From Pseudoscleropodium purum (taxonomy: Eukaryota; Streptophyta; Bryopsida; Hypnales; Brachytheciaceae): DNA of 64,000 nt. Each line of letters opens with the position of its first letter. Position 1 is the stretch's first letter. Below, piece by piece: positions 13,061-25,472 of the stretch. Location of the stretch: contig OZ017799.1 of assembly GCA_963969395.1 (NCBI GenBank), positions 21,950,501 to 22,014,500 on the forward strand, written 5' to 3'. The position numbers and the translations under genes are program-made. The notes beneath the pieces were generated by a model that had not been told where the DNA came from, ran no database searches, and saw only the letters and a list, made by a program, of their open reading frames with translations.

Positions 13061-14149
13061 ATGAAAAAATGGTCCATTCATTGCCATATTGTGAAGAAAA
13101 GCTTTAGCACTCCCCCATGACAAATAAATATTATAGGTGTTTCTAGCAATGATCCATTGATCCATGCTCTACAAATTTCTTAAATGATTTCAAACATGAT
13201 TTTTCTTGTTATTTTGGGTGTATTTAAGACTCATCTCCAAAAGCCTCAACACTAAATAATCAAGATATGTAATGGAAACCCTAGCACACAATCTTCAATT
13301 GAAAAATCCTAATCAATTTTTTTTTGAAATCAAATTTTTGATGCTTAAAATAGACTTTAAAGGGTATTATATCTTCCTCGCAACTTGGACAACTTTTTGC
13401 CTAATATGTTGTTATTAAGTATAGTGAAAAAAATATTGAGGCAATTTTTTTAATTATATATTAAAATTGAATAATTTAAAATAAGTTTGGCATTTATCCA
13501 AATTTTTCTTAAAATTTTTGGATGGTTGCTACTACTTTTATCAAGGTAGTCACATTTATCCAAATCCTTGTCTTGACCTCTAAATCGTTAATTCTCTTAG
13601 AAGTCAAAGTTTTGTTTGTAAGAAATTGTGCTGTAGGACAATAAAAATGGGAAGACAAAAAACTTTGCAATATATGATTATAGTTATTGACAAAAAAAAA
13701 TGCAAGATTGTGTAGAGCAAATTGAATTTCTATGAATTTGAGAAGAGGGGCAAACTAGGTCAATAATTTTTCAAAAATTGATGTATCCTTTTTATTATTT
13801 ATTTTCTAACCAAACTGCTAGAAAGCTAAAATATTAAATTTAAAAATAATATAAAAATAATAATACTTCAGTGAGATTTTATATAACTTCAAAGTTTAGT
13901 TGACACCAAAATATGGTGCCTTAAGCATTTAGAAGTTAACTACTATGGGGTGAATGCAAGAAAAAACAACCAATTTTGTTGCATTTAAATAGGTTCTTTG
14001 AGAGTACCATAAAATTAGAAAAATAATTTTAAAGAAATATAAAAAATATGAATATTGTATACACTTGAAAGAAGAAAGAGTCCTAAGAAGAAAAAGCATA
14101 GAAAAATTTACTAAGTAGGAAAATTAGAAAAGTGTAGAATCTCAAGAAA

Positions 14150-14660
14150 ATAGGTCCTTCAATGTTTTAATTTGTAAAAAATATGGAATACACTTTTCAA
14201 AGAGACTAAAAAAATTGGTAACTTGGGAGAATTTTATGATGAAGAGATTTCACCAAAAGAAAGATCTTGAAACCATCTTCTATGTTTAAATATTCATGCA
14301 CAAAGGAGCTCTATTAGTATGCATGTTGAGGACTTAAAATAAGATTTTTTAAGTGATCTTTGGTAGGCACATGCCCACCTAGTGTAGAAATAGACCATAG
14401 AAATTTTAGCTCTAGATCATTAATTTTGTATACTCTCTATTACTAAAAAAATCCTAAACCATAGAGTCTAACAAATTAGTTAAATTTAAATTTAAATATA
14501 AAATATTTTCTAATTTTTTTTAAAACAAGTTCTCTAATTATTGTCTAGGTATTGAACTTAAAAAATTCAAGTACATCAACTTCAATTTGCAAAAGTTATA
14601 GCTGATGACAACTCAACCACTTCAAGTATGACACAAAATAGTACCAATCTTTCTTGCATT
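14150..14660 (+). repeat. Diverged direct repeat, second copy
   Basis: Partner of 12540-13060 in the same orientation, with the same order of conserved blocks. Reverse-complement relatives of the stretch just upstream (GAAAAAGCATAGAAAAATTT) appear near 26.4 kb, so the unit is dispersed. Confidence 0.6.
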
Positions 14661-14924
14661 CACTCTATGAGCTAGTAGCATGCACAAAGATTTAACCCTT
14701 TACTACCCAATCCTTTTTTGAATTTTGTGTCTTTTGTGTACACTATGGTTCAATTATATGATTAACGTCAATTTCTTCAAATTGCTTACAAAAAAGATAA
14801 AGGAGGTTGTTTTCTAATGATCCAAGCATTAGTTGAGGTGGAAAGTTATTTGGACCAAAAATTATTTTGAATCACTCTCTTCATCATCTAGAATAGTCAA
14901 ATTTAGAGTGCTTAGGAGTTAGAG

Positions 14925-15848
14925 TTAGCTACTAAAGTTCTTTGACTATGTTTTCACCAAAAATGCTCCAAAACTATCATTTTTAGGACAAGTATCAGTT
15001 TTCTTTTTTTAAAACTTTTTTGGGCACATCCCACAAAAGTATCTTATAGTACTTTGATTTGAAAAGATATGGAAAAAATTTCAGAAATTTCCACTATGAA
15101 GATTGCAAGATATTAGCATTTGAATTGCCAAAATATTTTTTTTGGCCTTGCAAAAATCCAAGCAGCTACACTTTACAAGGTCACATTTGTATGAAAAAAT
15201 GTCTATAATGGTTGTGCTTCTTTGAATTCATTCTTCAAAGCAAGTTGGCTATATATTTGAAAATATTTAGATCATTAGGAATAGTACAACATATAAGAAA
15301 AAAAATAGTAAGTAGAAAGAAAAGAGAATGATTTAAAATACTAAATTGTTAAGAATTAAGTTATGGAATTGCAAAATGCCAATCTCAATGGTTGAAATGT
15401 TGTTATAAACAATCTACACCATATGATTTCATTTTTTTCAAAAATATTGAAAATTGAGCTAAATAAAAGACTTTAAAGTTCATTTTAGATTACAAAATCT
15501 ATAACTACCTACAAACTCCTTATAATTTTCATCTCATTGATCAAAACAAAATGATTTAAAACTTTCCACCTATATATAAATCTAAAAAATCAATTTCAAA
15601 TTTTTGTTTTTGAAAAAAGTGATTTAAAAAAATTTGCTCAAATGCCTAGCCAAGGAAAAAACCACATATCATACAAGAATATTTTAACCATGTAATCAAA
15701 AGTTACGAAAATTGTTGGGCTTTGAGGAAAAATCTCATCTCCATGTTTGGTGAAAATTTCAGTGAAAAAAATCAAAGTTCCATTCAAAGTGAGCTATCCA
15801 AAATTGCTATATTACCAAAAAAAAGTAGTTTGGTCCTTTACGGGTTAA
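14925..15848 (-). mobile_element. AT-rich 0.9-kb non-autonomous element, - copy
   Basis: Reads as the reverse complement of the 1.0-kb and 61-kb copies: starts with CTAAAGTTCTTTGACTATG, contains GCAAGATATTAGCATTTGAA and GTACAACATATA, and ends CGGG-TTAA. Only short open frames. Confidence 0.75.
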
Positions 15849-16947
15849 TCAATCATAAAATTTTCAAATTTGTTTATATAGATTTGCAATTTGGAAGAAT
15901 TTTGAAGAATTTCCACAATATTCATGTGATTTTGTATCAAAAAAAGTAGTTGTATACTCTCAATTTCAAATTGTAATATTAAAAATTGTTGTACAAATCT
16001 TATGGAGTTTTTCATTTAAAAAAATAGCTATTTGATAGGATTTATATTGTTTGTCTTATTCACATTCATTAAAGATTATTTTTAAGGTGAATATCCAATA
16101 TTATGAATAGCAATCCAAAAATGCTTAAATATAATTTATGGTTTTAATGTCATTTGTTTGAAGCAAAATTCCATATAATCCCCCCAAAATGACTCATATA
16201 TTTTGAATGTACTTTACAATGTGGTTATATCCCACTAAGAATGTGTTAAGAAAAAATTGATGCAATTCATCTTTAATTTGGTGGGACATAAGAATTAAAT
16301 TTTCTATATTTTAGATGAATTCAATTGATAGAAAGATTTGTATTATTTCTATATAAAAAAGACCTTGAGATATCATAATTATCTTACATAAATGTACAAA
16401 ATTATTGAACAACATATAGTATGCAAAAGAAAAACTTCTCCTTCTTGAATCTTGAGGCTAAAACTTCAAATTCTTTCAAATGAACCATTTGCACTAAAGG
16501 GACAAATCTTCACCTTAATTCAATGCAATTATATATAACATGGATGATGGTTTGTATTTTAAAGTCTAAAAGGTTATAATTTACTTATATCATCCATAGG
16601 ATTATAATCAAGATTTAGAATAGTTGGATCTTAGAAAGGAATGGTGAGGGTATTTAAAGCCTATACAGAGAGTGAAGGTTGTAGTTTTGTACTTTCTTCT
16701 TCTTTTCAAGATTGTAAATTCTCCTTTTTGTGTGAACAAATTCTACATATGAGTAGCTAGGAATATTTATTCTCTAATAAGATATGGTTTTTTTTTAACT
16801 CTTGATAATCCTATGAGGTTAAAATTTATACTCTACTTGTTTTCCAATCTTTTGGTATGAACATATCCTAAGGTTCATTTTCACCAAAGGGTGATATCTC
16901 AACTTCAATTGAGGCAATAAAAAACGGAAGCATTGGAGCACATTTTA

Positions 16948-17118
16948 ATCCTTTGATCTTGGTAATCTCCTTTTGTCCTTGAGACTAAAATATTCCCATG
17001 ACAATGGAGGATTGTGATGAAAAGGGAGCTCTGTATGTGGAGTGTAATTTGACCCCTTGATCTTGGTGATCTCGTTTGGTGATCTCCTTTTGTCCTTGAC
17101 ACTAAAAATATTCCCCCT
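16948..17118 (+). repeat. Short tandem duplication upstream of the EPFL gene
   Basis: TTGATCTTGGTAATCTCC with CCTTTTGTCCTTGAGACTAA and ATATTCCC (about 16950-16998) recurs at about 17055-17115 with a 13-bp internal insertion duplicating GGTGATCTC. It marks the border between AT-rich repeats and the GC-richer leader region. Confidence 0.75.
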
Positions 17119-18584
17119 TGGCGCGAATGTACCCTTCCGGGTTACCCCAAATCCACGGTTTTGTGGGTGCAAGAGGTGCCATTAGCGACAGACGCCGACG
17201 GAAGCAAAAGAAAGTGAACGAGGAGTGCTTGATTGGTACTAAAGCGACGCCGAGCTCAGGCCCGGTCAGACAGGCCCGGCCCAGTAATGTAGTAACTTCC
17301 CGTACTCAAGTATGGCTTTGTCAGTCAGAGCTCACTGGGGATACTGGTGTCCTGGTGGGCTGGGGTCCATGAGTGCAATGTACACAAAGGCCAATGTTGT
17401 ACGAGCCCATGCCACTTCCTGTTGGGCACCTTGCAAGCAAGCTATGCAATATCTCAAGCTTATAGCCTCAACTCGATCGCTCATCCATTTCAGAGGCTGA
17501 ATGTGAGAGTTTGCAATTCGCCTAGCTAGCTAGCTTGGGACAAGAGCTAGTAACAGCCGCTAGCTGGCTTGCTTGATCGAGTCTTCACCTCATTGACTGT
17601 TGTGAGGTCAAATGCAGGTGATGGTGGTGGTGTAGAACTTGGGCAATGGCGTGCGGCACTGCAAGTCATTGACTGTACTCTTGCGTTGACGACGACACTG
17701 GCAACACGGAAGTGTCCCGCCCTCCCGGGGAACTTGCTTGCATCCCGAGCTCGAGCATTATGTTGGTAATACCCAGGCCATGCTACTTGATGAGCCTTAC
17801 AGTGCGTGCGGAGATCTAGGCTAGGCTAGCTGGCTGGGATATAAGAGGCTCCCAGAATACGCCACTTGCGTCAATTGGGAAGTAGCTTATTACCTTGTCT
17901 GTTTGAGTGGAGCGAAAAGCTTGAGGGAAAGGAGGGAAAAGAAGTCCTTATTTTATGTGTTCTCTTGTTGCAAGTCCACTCAGGCCAGCGCTTGTTGATT
18001 GCATGCAAGAATATGTTAAAGGTTTTGGGGATCGATTCTCACGTTGATTGGCTCTATGGGGGTTCGTTACCAACTTACAATACAATGATGCTAGCTAGAA
18101 AGCTGGTTTCACGCACTTCCAGTGAATAATTTTGTATGCAATTCCGATCTCAGGCACGTTTTTGTGTAGAGTACGTGGCCGGCGAATGGCTTGCTTGTTC
18201 CGAAGAGATCGGTTTAGTATCATCGTGGTTTACTAGTATTAATAGAGGGACCGTGGAAACTTGGATGTAGTAATTAGGTTGACTGCCGAAGTAAAAGCAT
18301 TACTGGAGAATAACCTTCAAAGCGTGCTTGCCGAGTACGTAAAACTATACTTGATCTTGTGTTCTGATCCAGGGACCAGTTTTTAGAGCAGTTCTTGTAG
18401 ATATAGTGGTGGAATTCTGAACCGGACGTCGTGTTTTGCACTGCAGATTATAGATGTGAAGAACTAATTGTTTCTTTCAAGTAAACATTTGTTGGGAGAT
18501 CTGGAATAGCTAGCGCCTGGTAGCAGAGTTTGGTGTGATCGAGTTGAGACGATTCAGCTATAGTAGAGAGATCGATTTGAGACC
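17119..18584 (+). promoter_or_regulatory. GC-richer upstream and leader region of the EPFL gene
   Basis: Composition changes abruptly near 17.1 kb to a mixed, non-repetitive sequence running into the EPFL start codon. It contains CTAGCTAGCTAGCTTGG (17521) and further CTAGC motifs, a possible TATA box at 17838, and small open frames without family resemblance. Probably promoter and 5' leader. Confidence 0.5.
17838..17845 (+). promoter_or_regulatory. Possible TATA box upstream of the EPFL gene
   Basis: GATATAAG sits in a GC-richer, non-repetitive stretch about 740 bp before the EPFL start codon. If used it would give a long 5' leader of about 700 nt containing short upstream open frames. Position-only inference; no transcript evidence. 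Confidence 0.3.
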
Positions 18585-19721
18585 ATGCCGGCACCAAGAA
18601 TGCCAATTCTCAGCGTTCGCGTAGTGCTACTGCTGACCATGGTTCCTTTCCTGGCTGTTGCTGGTCGACATCTACCTGGTGAGTACAAATCGATCAATCT
18701 CACCCTCCTGAATTGGGTGAAATGTATGTGATACCAGTCGTTTTCTGGAGCTACTGTAGATTCTTTTTCGATTGAATCAAATCTTGGCCCTACGAGCGAC
18801 ATTGAAATTGATTGCTTTGCTTAGTAAGCACACATGATAGTACGTACCTGTAGCAGAAGCTAAAGTTTCGGTAAGTCAGAGGTATGTTGTACACAGCGTA
18901 CGTACGTTTAGTGATCTGTCGTCAAGAGTGCTGTTCATAAATACAAGAAGTATTTGTACTAGTCCAAAAACGCTGCACAGCTAGCTCATTAGTCCATTGT
19001 CTGCTCACATACGCAACCAATTAATTCGTGATTGGAGTGAAAGTGACTAATTTGTAATTGATGTCTGAATTGTCAGCTGCGCCAGTAACTGCAAGCATGG
19101 CACCTACTCCCCACGTCGAGCTCACCACACAAGAGATGACATTTGGAAGAGTAAACTGGGATCACTCCAGCTTACATTATCAGGTAAATTCGGGTGCTAG
19201 AATTGAGGGTGAGCTAGGAAGCTTCTTTGCTCTCGTTCAATAAAAGTTACTCTGTAAGCATTTCCGTCAAAAAAGCAGGTCAGTCGCAGGTCTGATCCAG
19301 CTTTAGTTGACACTTTTTCGGGAGCAGGCTAGGTCTGATTGCAAATTTGTTAATGCAAGTTAAGCTTCTGCTGAGAAAATCAAATATCTATATATATCAG
19401 CATTATATTCACTGCTCGTTTTCGTTTTCTGATTGGAGCTGGTGTAATCAAACCATTTTGTTGCAGGACTTGATCCCTCCTCCGCCAAGTAGGAAGCTAT
19501 TCCGTGGCCACGTGAAGGACTCCATCTATGGGCACAGGCGTTTAGTGGGCTCTTCTCCACCGTCCTGCCTAGGAAAGTGTGGTTCCTGTGCCCCATGCAG
19601 TCCCATTCACACCTCCGTCGGCTCCTCCAATCCAGGCTCAACCGCAGGCTCGTTGACACAGCAGGAATACTACCCGGAGGTTTGGCGATGCAAGTGTGGC
19701 AACAAGCTCTATGTGCCTTGA
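18585..19721 (+). CDS. EPF-like secreted cysteine-rich peptide, EPFL4/5/6 type
   Basis: Precursor of a secreted peptide hormone of the epidermal patterning factor-like family; relatives bind ERECTA-family receptor kinases (known for the family, not shown here). Exons 18585-18678, 19077-19183 and 19467-19721 join in frame (GT-AG, phases 1 and 0) into 151 aa. Residues 1-27 form a signal peptide: basic start, VRVVLLLTMVPFLAVA core, likely cleavage before GRHLP. Residues 32-90 are a variable propeptide. After a dibasic HRR at 90-92 comes the mature domain with six cysteines at 101, 105, 108, 111, 142 and 144 (CLGKCGSCAPC, then WRCKCGNKLYVP at the end). EYYPEVWRCKCGNKL and the six-cysteine count place it with EPFL4-6 rather than the eight-cysteine EPF1/2 or stomagen. 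The loop between the fourth and fifth cysteines is long (30 residues) and Ser/Gly/Thr-rich. Confidence 0.93.
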
Positions 19722-20200
19722 GCGCTCTTTCTCCCTCTCGTCATGTTGTACTCTGAAGCAGAGAGCTCATTATCACTAGGCTTAGTTTTTTCAAAGGAAA
19801 GACTAGCCTGGTCTGAAAACCAGGTCGATCCTTTCGGCTCGGTTAATAATATGAGTTTATATGACGATCGAGGCATCCCTCTAGACAGAACCATCTCTCA
19901 TAGCCACTTCTCAATGCGTAAATTATAGCTTGAATGTATAGAGGAGACGACATAAAAGGCTAGTACAGACGTCCAAGTAGACAGATAGATTTCAGTGACT
20001 GTACAGAATATGGAGACTAAATTACTGATCGAGGTCTGCATGTGACTGGATATGTACTAAACTACCTGTGGAGGCTTGAAACGGTTATTGGACAAAACCT
20101 TCTCCTCCAGATTAAATTCAATATTTTGAGATCTTGCAAATCTACAGCTTTCTGAGACCTGTGGAAGGACCACAGGACAGGGTAAGGGCTCCAGACTCTC

Positions 20201-20260
20201 CCTTTTTTTAATTTTTAATTTTGTTTCTGAAACAAATGAAAGGATTTCATTGCAGAGGAT
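20201..20260 (-). repeat. Retroposon 3'-end fragment (tail motif 1)
   Basis: A T-rich run followed by GAAACAAATGAAAGGATTTC and ATTGCAGAG. The same block occurs at 21746 and 35315, at 35 kb directly after a long T run, as expected for a poly(A) retroposon inserted in minus orientation. Confidence 0.5.
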
Positions 20261-21745
20261 CCCTTTTTTAATTTTCAAAAACAGTGCGCCACCCTTTTAA
20301 GGGTTCAGTTATGCATGTCGAAGTCCCTGAGATTGTACCAATTATTAATTTATAATGGTGTGGAGAAGGTTGACTTAGAGATTGAATCAGAGAGCAGCAT
20401 ATACCTTCATTCTGATTCTGTATGTACAATAATCGCTGTCTGAGAATGAATCTGCTAGAAACTACCTGAGGTACTGCCTGAGTGCCTGTGCAAGACCAAT
20501 TCAACAAGCCATGACTGAGTATGGATGCATATTTCTGAGATCAACAGTTTCCATGGTACAGAAAAGGTTCTCTGAATGATGTGTAGAATAGATCGAAACA
20601 AGTGGCCACCAGATTTCTTAGGTCAGGTGGATTATATTTAAATAGGAAGCTACTGTAGGATCAGTAATGTGTAGTTTAGGGACGTTTATCTGATATTTTT
20701 TCAGTCTAACTGTTCTCGTAGGGGAATGATGCAACTTCCTATGCACTGAATGATCAATGTGATTTTAGGTATACTTATCTTGATCTATGAGAGTGGGAGC
20801 TACAAATCTACTTAAAAGCTTCACCAAAATGGCTTAATTTTTTTTATTGCAAAATTGCAATTGGCATGTTACATTAGTCTGGTAACTCACTTACATTGAG
20901 ACAGTGGTTCAGGAAATGTTTCAGTTCAACTGAGACAGATGCTGTTTTTTGTTTACGATTGAATATCTTGCCAGTCATTTGCACCAAGTAAATGTCCCAT
21001 GATTCTATGAACAGATCTAATGAGATAATTATGTTTTCTTCCTTCTTCATTTATATATATGTAGGTACCCCCATACCATATGATAGTGAACTGTCCTATA
21101 GTGCTCATTTTGACACTGCCAAGGGTCACACTTTCTTGGTGTTGACCATGGAATCATCAACAGCATATACAATGAATCAACTCTCGCATGTTGAGGACAA
21201 GTCGGATAAGACATACACAAAAATTTAGCCAGCTCCAATCACGTGGTCAAATATGATGCATTGTGAGCCTGATTGCCACTACTACCCAGGCCATGAAAGT
21301 AGTATACCCGATTGAAGAGGCCACTTCAATTTTTTTATATTTAATTTCCCTCCCAACAGTTGACCAGTCAACGTGATCTAGCACCTACTTACTCTCCAGT
21401 CATGAATGCTCCGTTTAATTTATTGCTCAAGGCCTTGCTTTCCGCAGGAGCAGGAGAAGCCAAGAGCATCTTTTCTGCATAAGCACTCAGTCTGAGAAAC
21501 GAAAATGAAATCAATGTTCCTCTCAGACAGGCTCCTTGATCAGGAAAGTCAGAGGAGTCAACAATTGACCTGCTGACTGGTCTGCACAAGAAAATCAGCT
21601 ATTTCCATTCCATTCCACTGAAGAGGTGGCTGGCTTCAGTCTACAGGGAGGGAGTGCAGGCCATGATTGGCAGGCTTTTCATCTCTGTTTTGTAAGGAAA
21701 CCATGTTGTGGCTGTTGGGCTTGGTTGTTGATTTTAATTTGGACA

Positions 21746-21805
21746 TCAATGAAATGGAATTTCATTGCAGAGGGCAAGTTACGAGACCGCCAGACACAAG
21801 CTGTC
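21746..21805 (-). repeat. Retroposon 3'-end fragment (tail motif 1)
   Basis: AATGAAATGGAATTTCATTG, then CAGAGGGCAAGTTACGAG and CCAGACACAAG, matching the order in the 35.3-kb copy (GCATTACAACCAGACAGCCA). Confidence 0.5.
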
Positions 21806-22260
21806 TGGTGGGAGGAACCACGGGGACACAAATCCATCAAAACCATGCAGTTTTTAACTTTAATTTCCACGGTTGTTGGATGAGGATGGCTCTTGAATGG
21901 CAAGCGACTGAGGCATCAAATAATATTCCAGACTCTTCATCATTCACTCAACTGAAGTCTGTTGCGGGACTGAGGGTCCTGCACTCAGTTGAGGTACTCA
22001 CTGCCTGGCCCTGCAGGAGCTTCTTCTTAATTCTTCTTTTTTCGGTTTGCGTCTTGACTTGTCAGATGCACAACAGAAACAGACTCAGCAGAGCAGGGGA
22101 GAAGAAATTAGGGCAGAGGAAAGAGAGGCAAAAGCGAGACTTCCAGCCTGGTCTGTTCAGGACTTCAGGGCAGGGCAGGGGTTTTCGTACAATGTTTTGG
22201 ATTGGAGTCAGAGAGGCCAGCGATCAATGATTATTTTGTGGAGGTGAAACTCACTTAGAT

Positions 22261-24539
22261 GAAAGGTGGTGAATTGGATGATATATCACTTAAATTGGAA
22301 CACATTTTGGCAACAAGAAAACAAGATTTCATCCCAAATTAATGATGTCTATAAATAGATTTTACCATTTGATGATATTGCCAACAAAAAAAATAGGTTG
22401 ATTCAAGGCCTTTAGGTTTTTCAACCACATAGTTTTCATTTTGGTTTCTTGGGCTAAACTCAAGCTCCAAGAATTTGGTTTAAGCTACCCAAAATAAGAT
22501 AGGGTGACTCATTCAATGCCCCTTTGATTGTTGCACATCTTTTGGCTTGTTGAATCCACAATTTTTTTCCTTTAAATAGTAGTAGAAAGTTAGTCATTGG
22601 ATACCAATCGGAGAACAATAGAGTTTGGCCCTAGAAGCCCACATAGGCACCAATCTCTACGCTCCAAGATTAGCTTTCTACTAGTGAAATTAACTAAAAA
22701 TCAAATAAACTTTCCATGTATATATGGACAATTCATTTTTGGAAAGAAAAGATGCACATCATATTATAGGTGGTCAAAGCAAAAACATTTAGCTTCTCGT
22801 TGTTGTTTCTAGGGGCCACAATTTTTTTCCATTTTGAAGCTAATGTGGTTTTATTAATTCCCTATACATTGTTGCAATGATAATCCAAAAGCATTCTTCA
22901 AGATTGTGGACTAGTTTATGAACCTTTTGAAATTTATATAAAAGTCATAGTTGTATTCATTGAGTTTATGATATAATTACTTTTTAACCCAATTTGACAC
23001 AATTGGAACGAGGGATCGCAATTGGGCTTAAGGACAACAACTATTCTAAAGCTACTCAAGATATTTCCTACAATAAATGGCAAGAAGTAGAATATTATGT
23101 AGTTGTTAGACTCTTAACCTTAAACAAATGAAGAACAAAATTACATTGTAATTATCTCCAAAATCAATATAATTGTGCAATTGCCCCTAAATTCAAATAA
23201 TAAGTTCTTGTAATATTTGTCATTAGGGTCCTTATTTTTTAAATGTATGCAAAAGAGAACATGGGATATGGACTAGATAATACTCAAGAGCTAAGAGACT
23301 TGAGAGCATTATAGGACATAATGCCAACTCTAATAGTTCATTAAAAAGGTCTATATCTAGGTGAATGCATGGTTGAGTGAACCAAAATCACTACCACAAA
23401 GACTTCTTCTTCTTGCAAGCACTATTGAGTACAATAAAAATAATAATAATAAAAAGTCATATATTTTATTCTATATTTGTTTTTTTTAATCAACCATGTA
23501 ATTTATGTTTATAAAATCATTCACGTTAAGTATAGAAAGACTTTTGTACGAAATATTACAAATTGTCACAATGCCAAAATAATGTATTTAAGTTTGTTTT
23601 TGCATACATAAACTTTTGCAGGAAAAAAGGGACTCTATAGTACATAGATATGATTATAAGTATTCCAAATTGATGTTTTACATATCATTGATGTATTGCA
23701 ATTGTGAATTAGGGACTCTTTTATAGTCTGAAATGGTATATATTTTCAAATATCCCTTTCAAAGCCTTTCTTTCTTATTTCTTTATTTTTTTTGGCTATT
23801 TCCTTTTGTATGGAATCTTCTATTTGTTTTTTTCTATAGAACATTATATAAGAATATGGGATCATTCTAAATATAATTAACCATATAGTTATAGAACATT
23901 GAAATTTGACCACCTACATGAGCACCTAAATTATAAATTAAAACTCCAACTAAAATTTTTAGCCTATAACTTCTGCATACTTTATCCATATCCATCTAAT
24001 CCAAAAATATATACGTTTTCACACCTTTGTAGGGTACCATAGCACGTGGAATGGTTACTATTTTGAAACTTGCCTATGGACTGTGAGGAACTTCTATAGA
24101 GTCACCAAGTTCTACTTTTGGTCCACTCAACTATGCCAACACCCATGTGTATTGTCCACAAGTATGAGGGTGTAGAAAGAAGGTTTGCCTTATGAATTAT
24201 AACACTTATGAAGGTTTGCCAATGGAATAGTGATAAATCAAACTTGAAAATTAGACTTGGCCTTTATGGTGCCATCTATGCATTAAAAATGTAAGTGGTA
24301 ACTTCAAATTTCACTCAAATAACTATACCAAATTGTATTTGAGACTTAGTCTAAGCAATTGGGCATTATTTCTATAATTAAACTGCCTAATTTTTGTTAG
24401 GTCTTATTGGAAGTCAAAAAAGTATTCTAAATTATCTTCTTATGCATTTATTAGACATCATGTATGAATAAATTTTGAATTCATAAATTTATGAAAATTA
24501 TTGTAATAAAAAAAATCCTAGTGGTCCTTGTAAATATAC
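22261..24539. other. AT-rich spacer without recognisable genes
   Basis: Only short open frames and low-complexity A/T runs; no intact transposon boundary identified. Confidence 0.5.
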
Positions 24540-25472
24540 TTAACTCCTAAAGGTTTTTGACTATGTTTTCACTATAAACGCTCCCAAACTGCCATTTCTT
24601 GTACAAGAACCAAATTTTAGAAAAAAATAGAATTTTGGACACATGTAACTGTAGGATCTTGTAGTACATTGGTTTGAGAAGATGTAGGAAATTTTCATAA
24701 TTTTCTACCTAGTAGATGGCAAGATATTAGCATTGAATTGACAAAATTCATTTTTTTGGCCTTGCAAAAAATTGGGTAGCTACACTTTACAACATCACAT
24801 TTGTATTAAAATTTGTCCAAAATGGTGGTTATTCTTTGGATTCATATTCAAGTCGAGTTGACTACATGCTTAAATATTTTCAAATCATTTGGAATTGTAC
24901 AACATATAGGAAAAAAATATTAAGTAGAAAGAAGTAGAGAATAATTCAAAACACTAAATTGATAAGAATTTAGTTATGGAATTGAAAATTGCCAATCCCA
25001 ATGGTTGCAATGTTGTAATAAACAATTGACACTCATTGTTTTTATTTTTTTTCATGAATATTGAGGATTAAGTTTAAAAAAAAGACTTCAAAGTTGTTTT
25101 TTAGAGTAAAGATTCTATAATTGCTTGCAAACAAAAACTCCTCATAACTTTCATCTCATTAATCAAAATGGAATGATTCAAAGCTTTCCACATACACATA
25201 AGTCTAGAAAACCAATTTCCAATTTTTATTTTTGAAAAAAGTAATCTTTTAAGAAATTTTTTGGGTTGCTCGCCAAGCAATGAAAAATATAGATCAGATA
25301 GTAACTTTTTAACCATGTAGTAGAAAGTTATGAAAATTGTCAAGCCTTGAAGCTACTTTAGGAAAATGTTGTGTGAATTTCAGCAAAAAGAAAAGAAAAA
25401 TTCCATTTGTAATGAGCTACCCAAAGTTGCTATGTTGCCAAAAAAAACCCGTAATTTTCTCTTTTACAAGTT
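24540..25472 (-). mobile_element. AT-rich 0.9-kb non-autonomous element, - copy
   Basis: Starts TTAA-CTCCTAAAGG then TTTTGACTATGTTTTCAC, contains GGCAAGATATTAGCATTGAA and CCATGTAGTAGAAAGTTATG, and closes with GCTATGTTGCCAAAAAAA. Same order as the 14.9-kb copy. Confidence 0.72.

Larger units (their letters stand above)
19722..22260. other. GC-moderate non-coding stretch downstream of the EPFL gene
   Basis: Contains the presumed 3' UTR of the EPFL gene (about the first 300 bp) and mixed-composition DNA with two retroposon-tail motifs (20229 and 21746). The longest open frame (187 codons, about 21667-22230, +) shows no recognisable domain and overlaps a retroposon motif; not called a gene. Confidence 0.5.

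Noticed and set aside
17010..17050. AAGGGAGCTCTG resembling part of miR159/319
   Set aside because: Only the GGGAGCTCT core matches; there is no complementary arm nearby to form a precursor.
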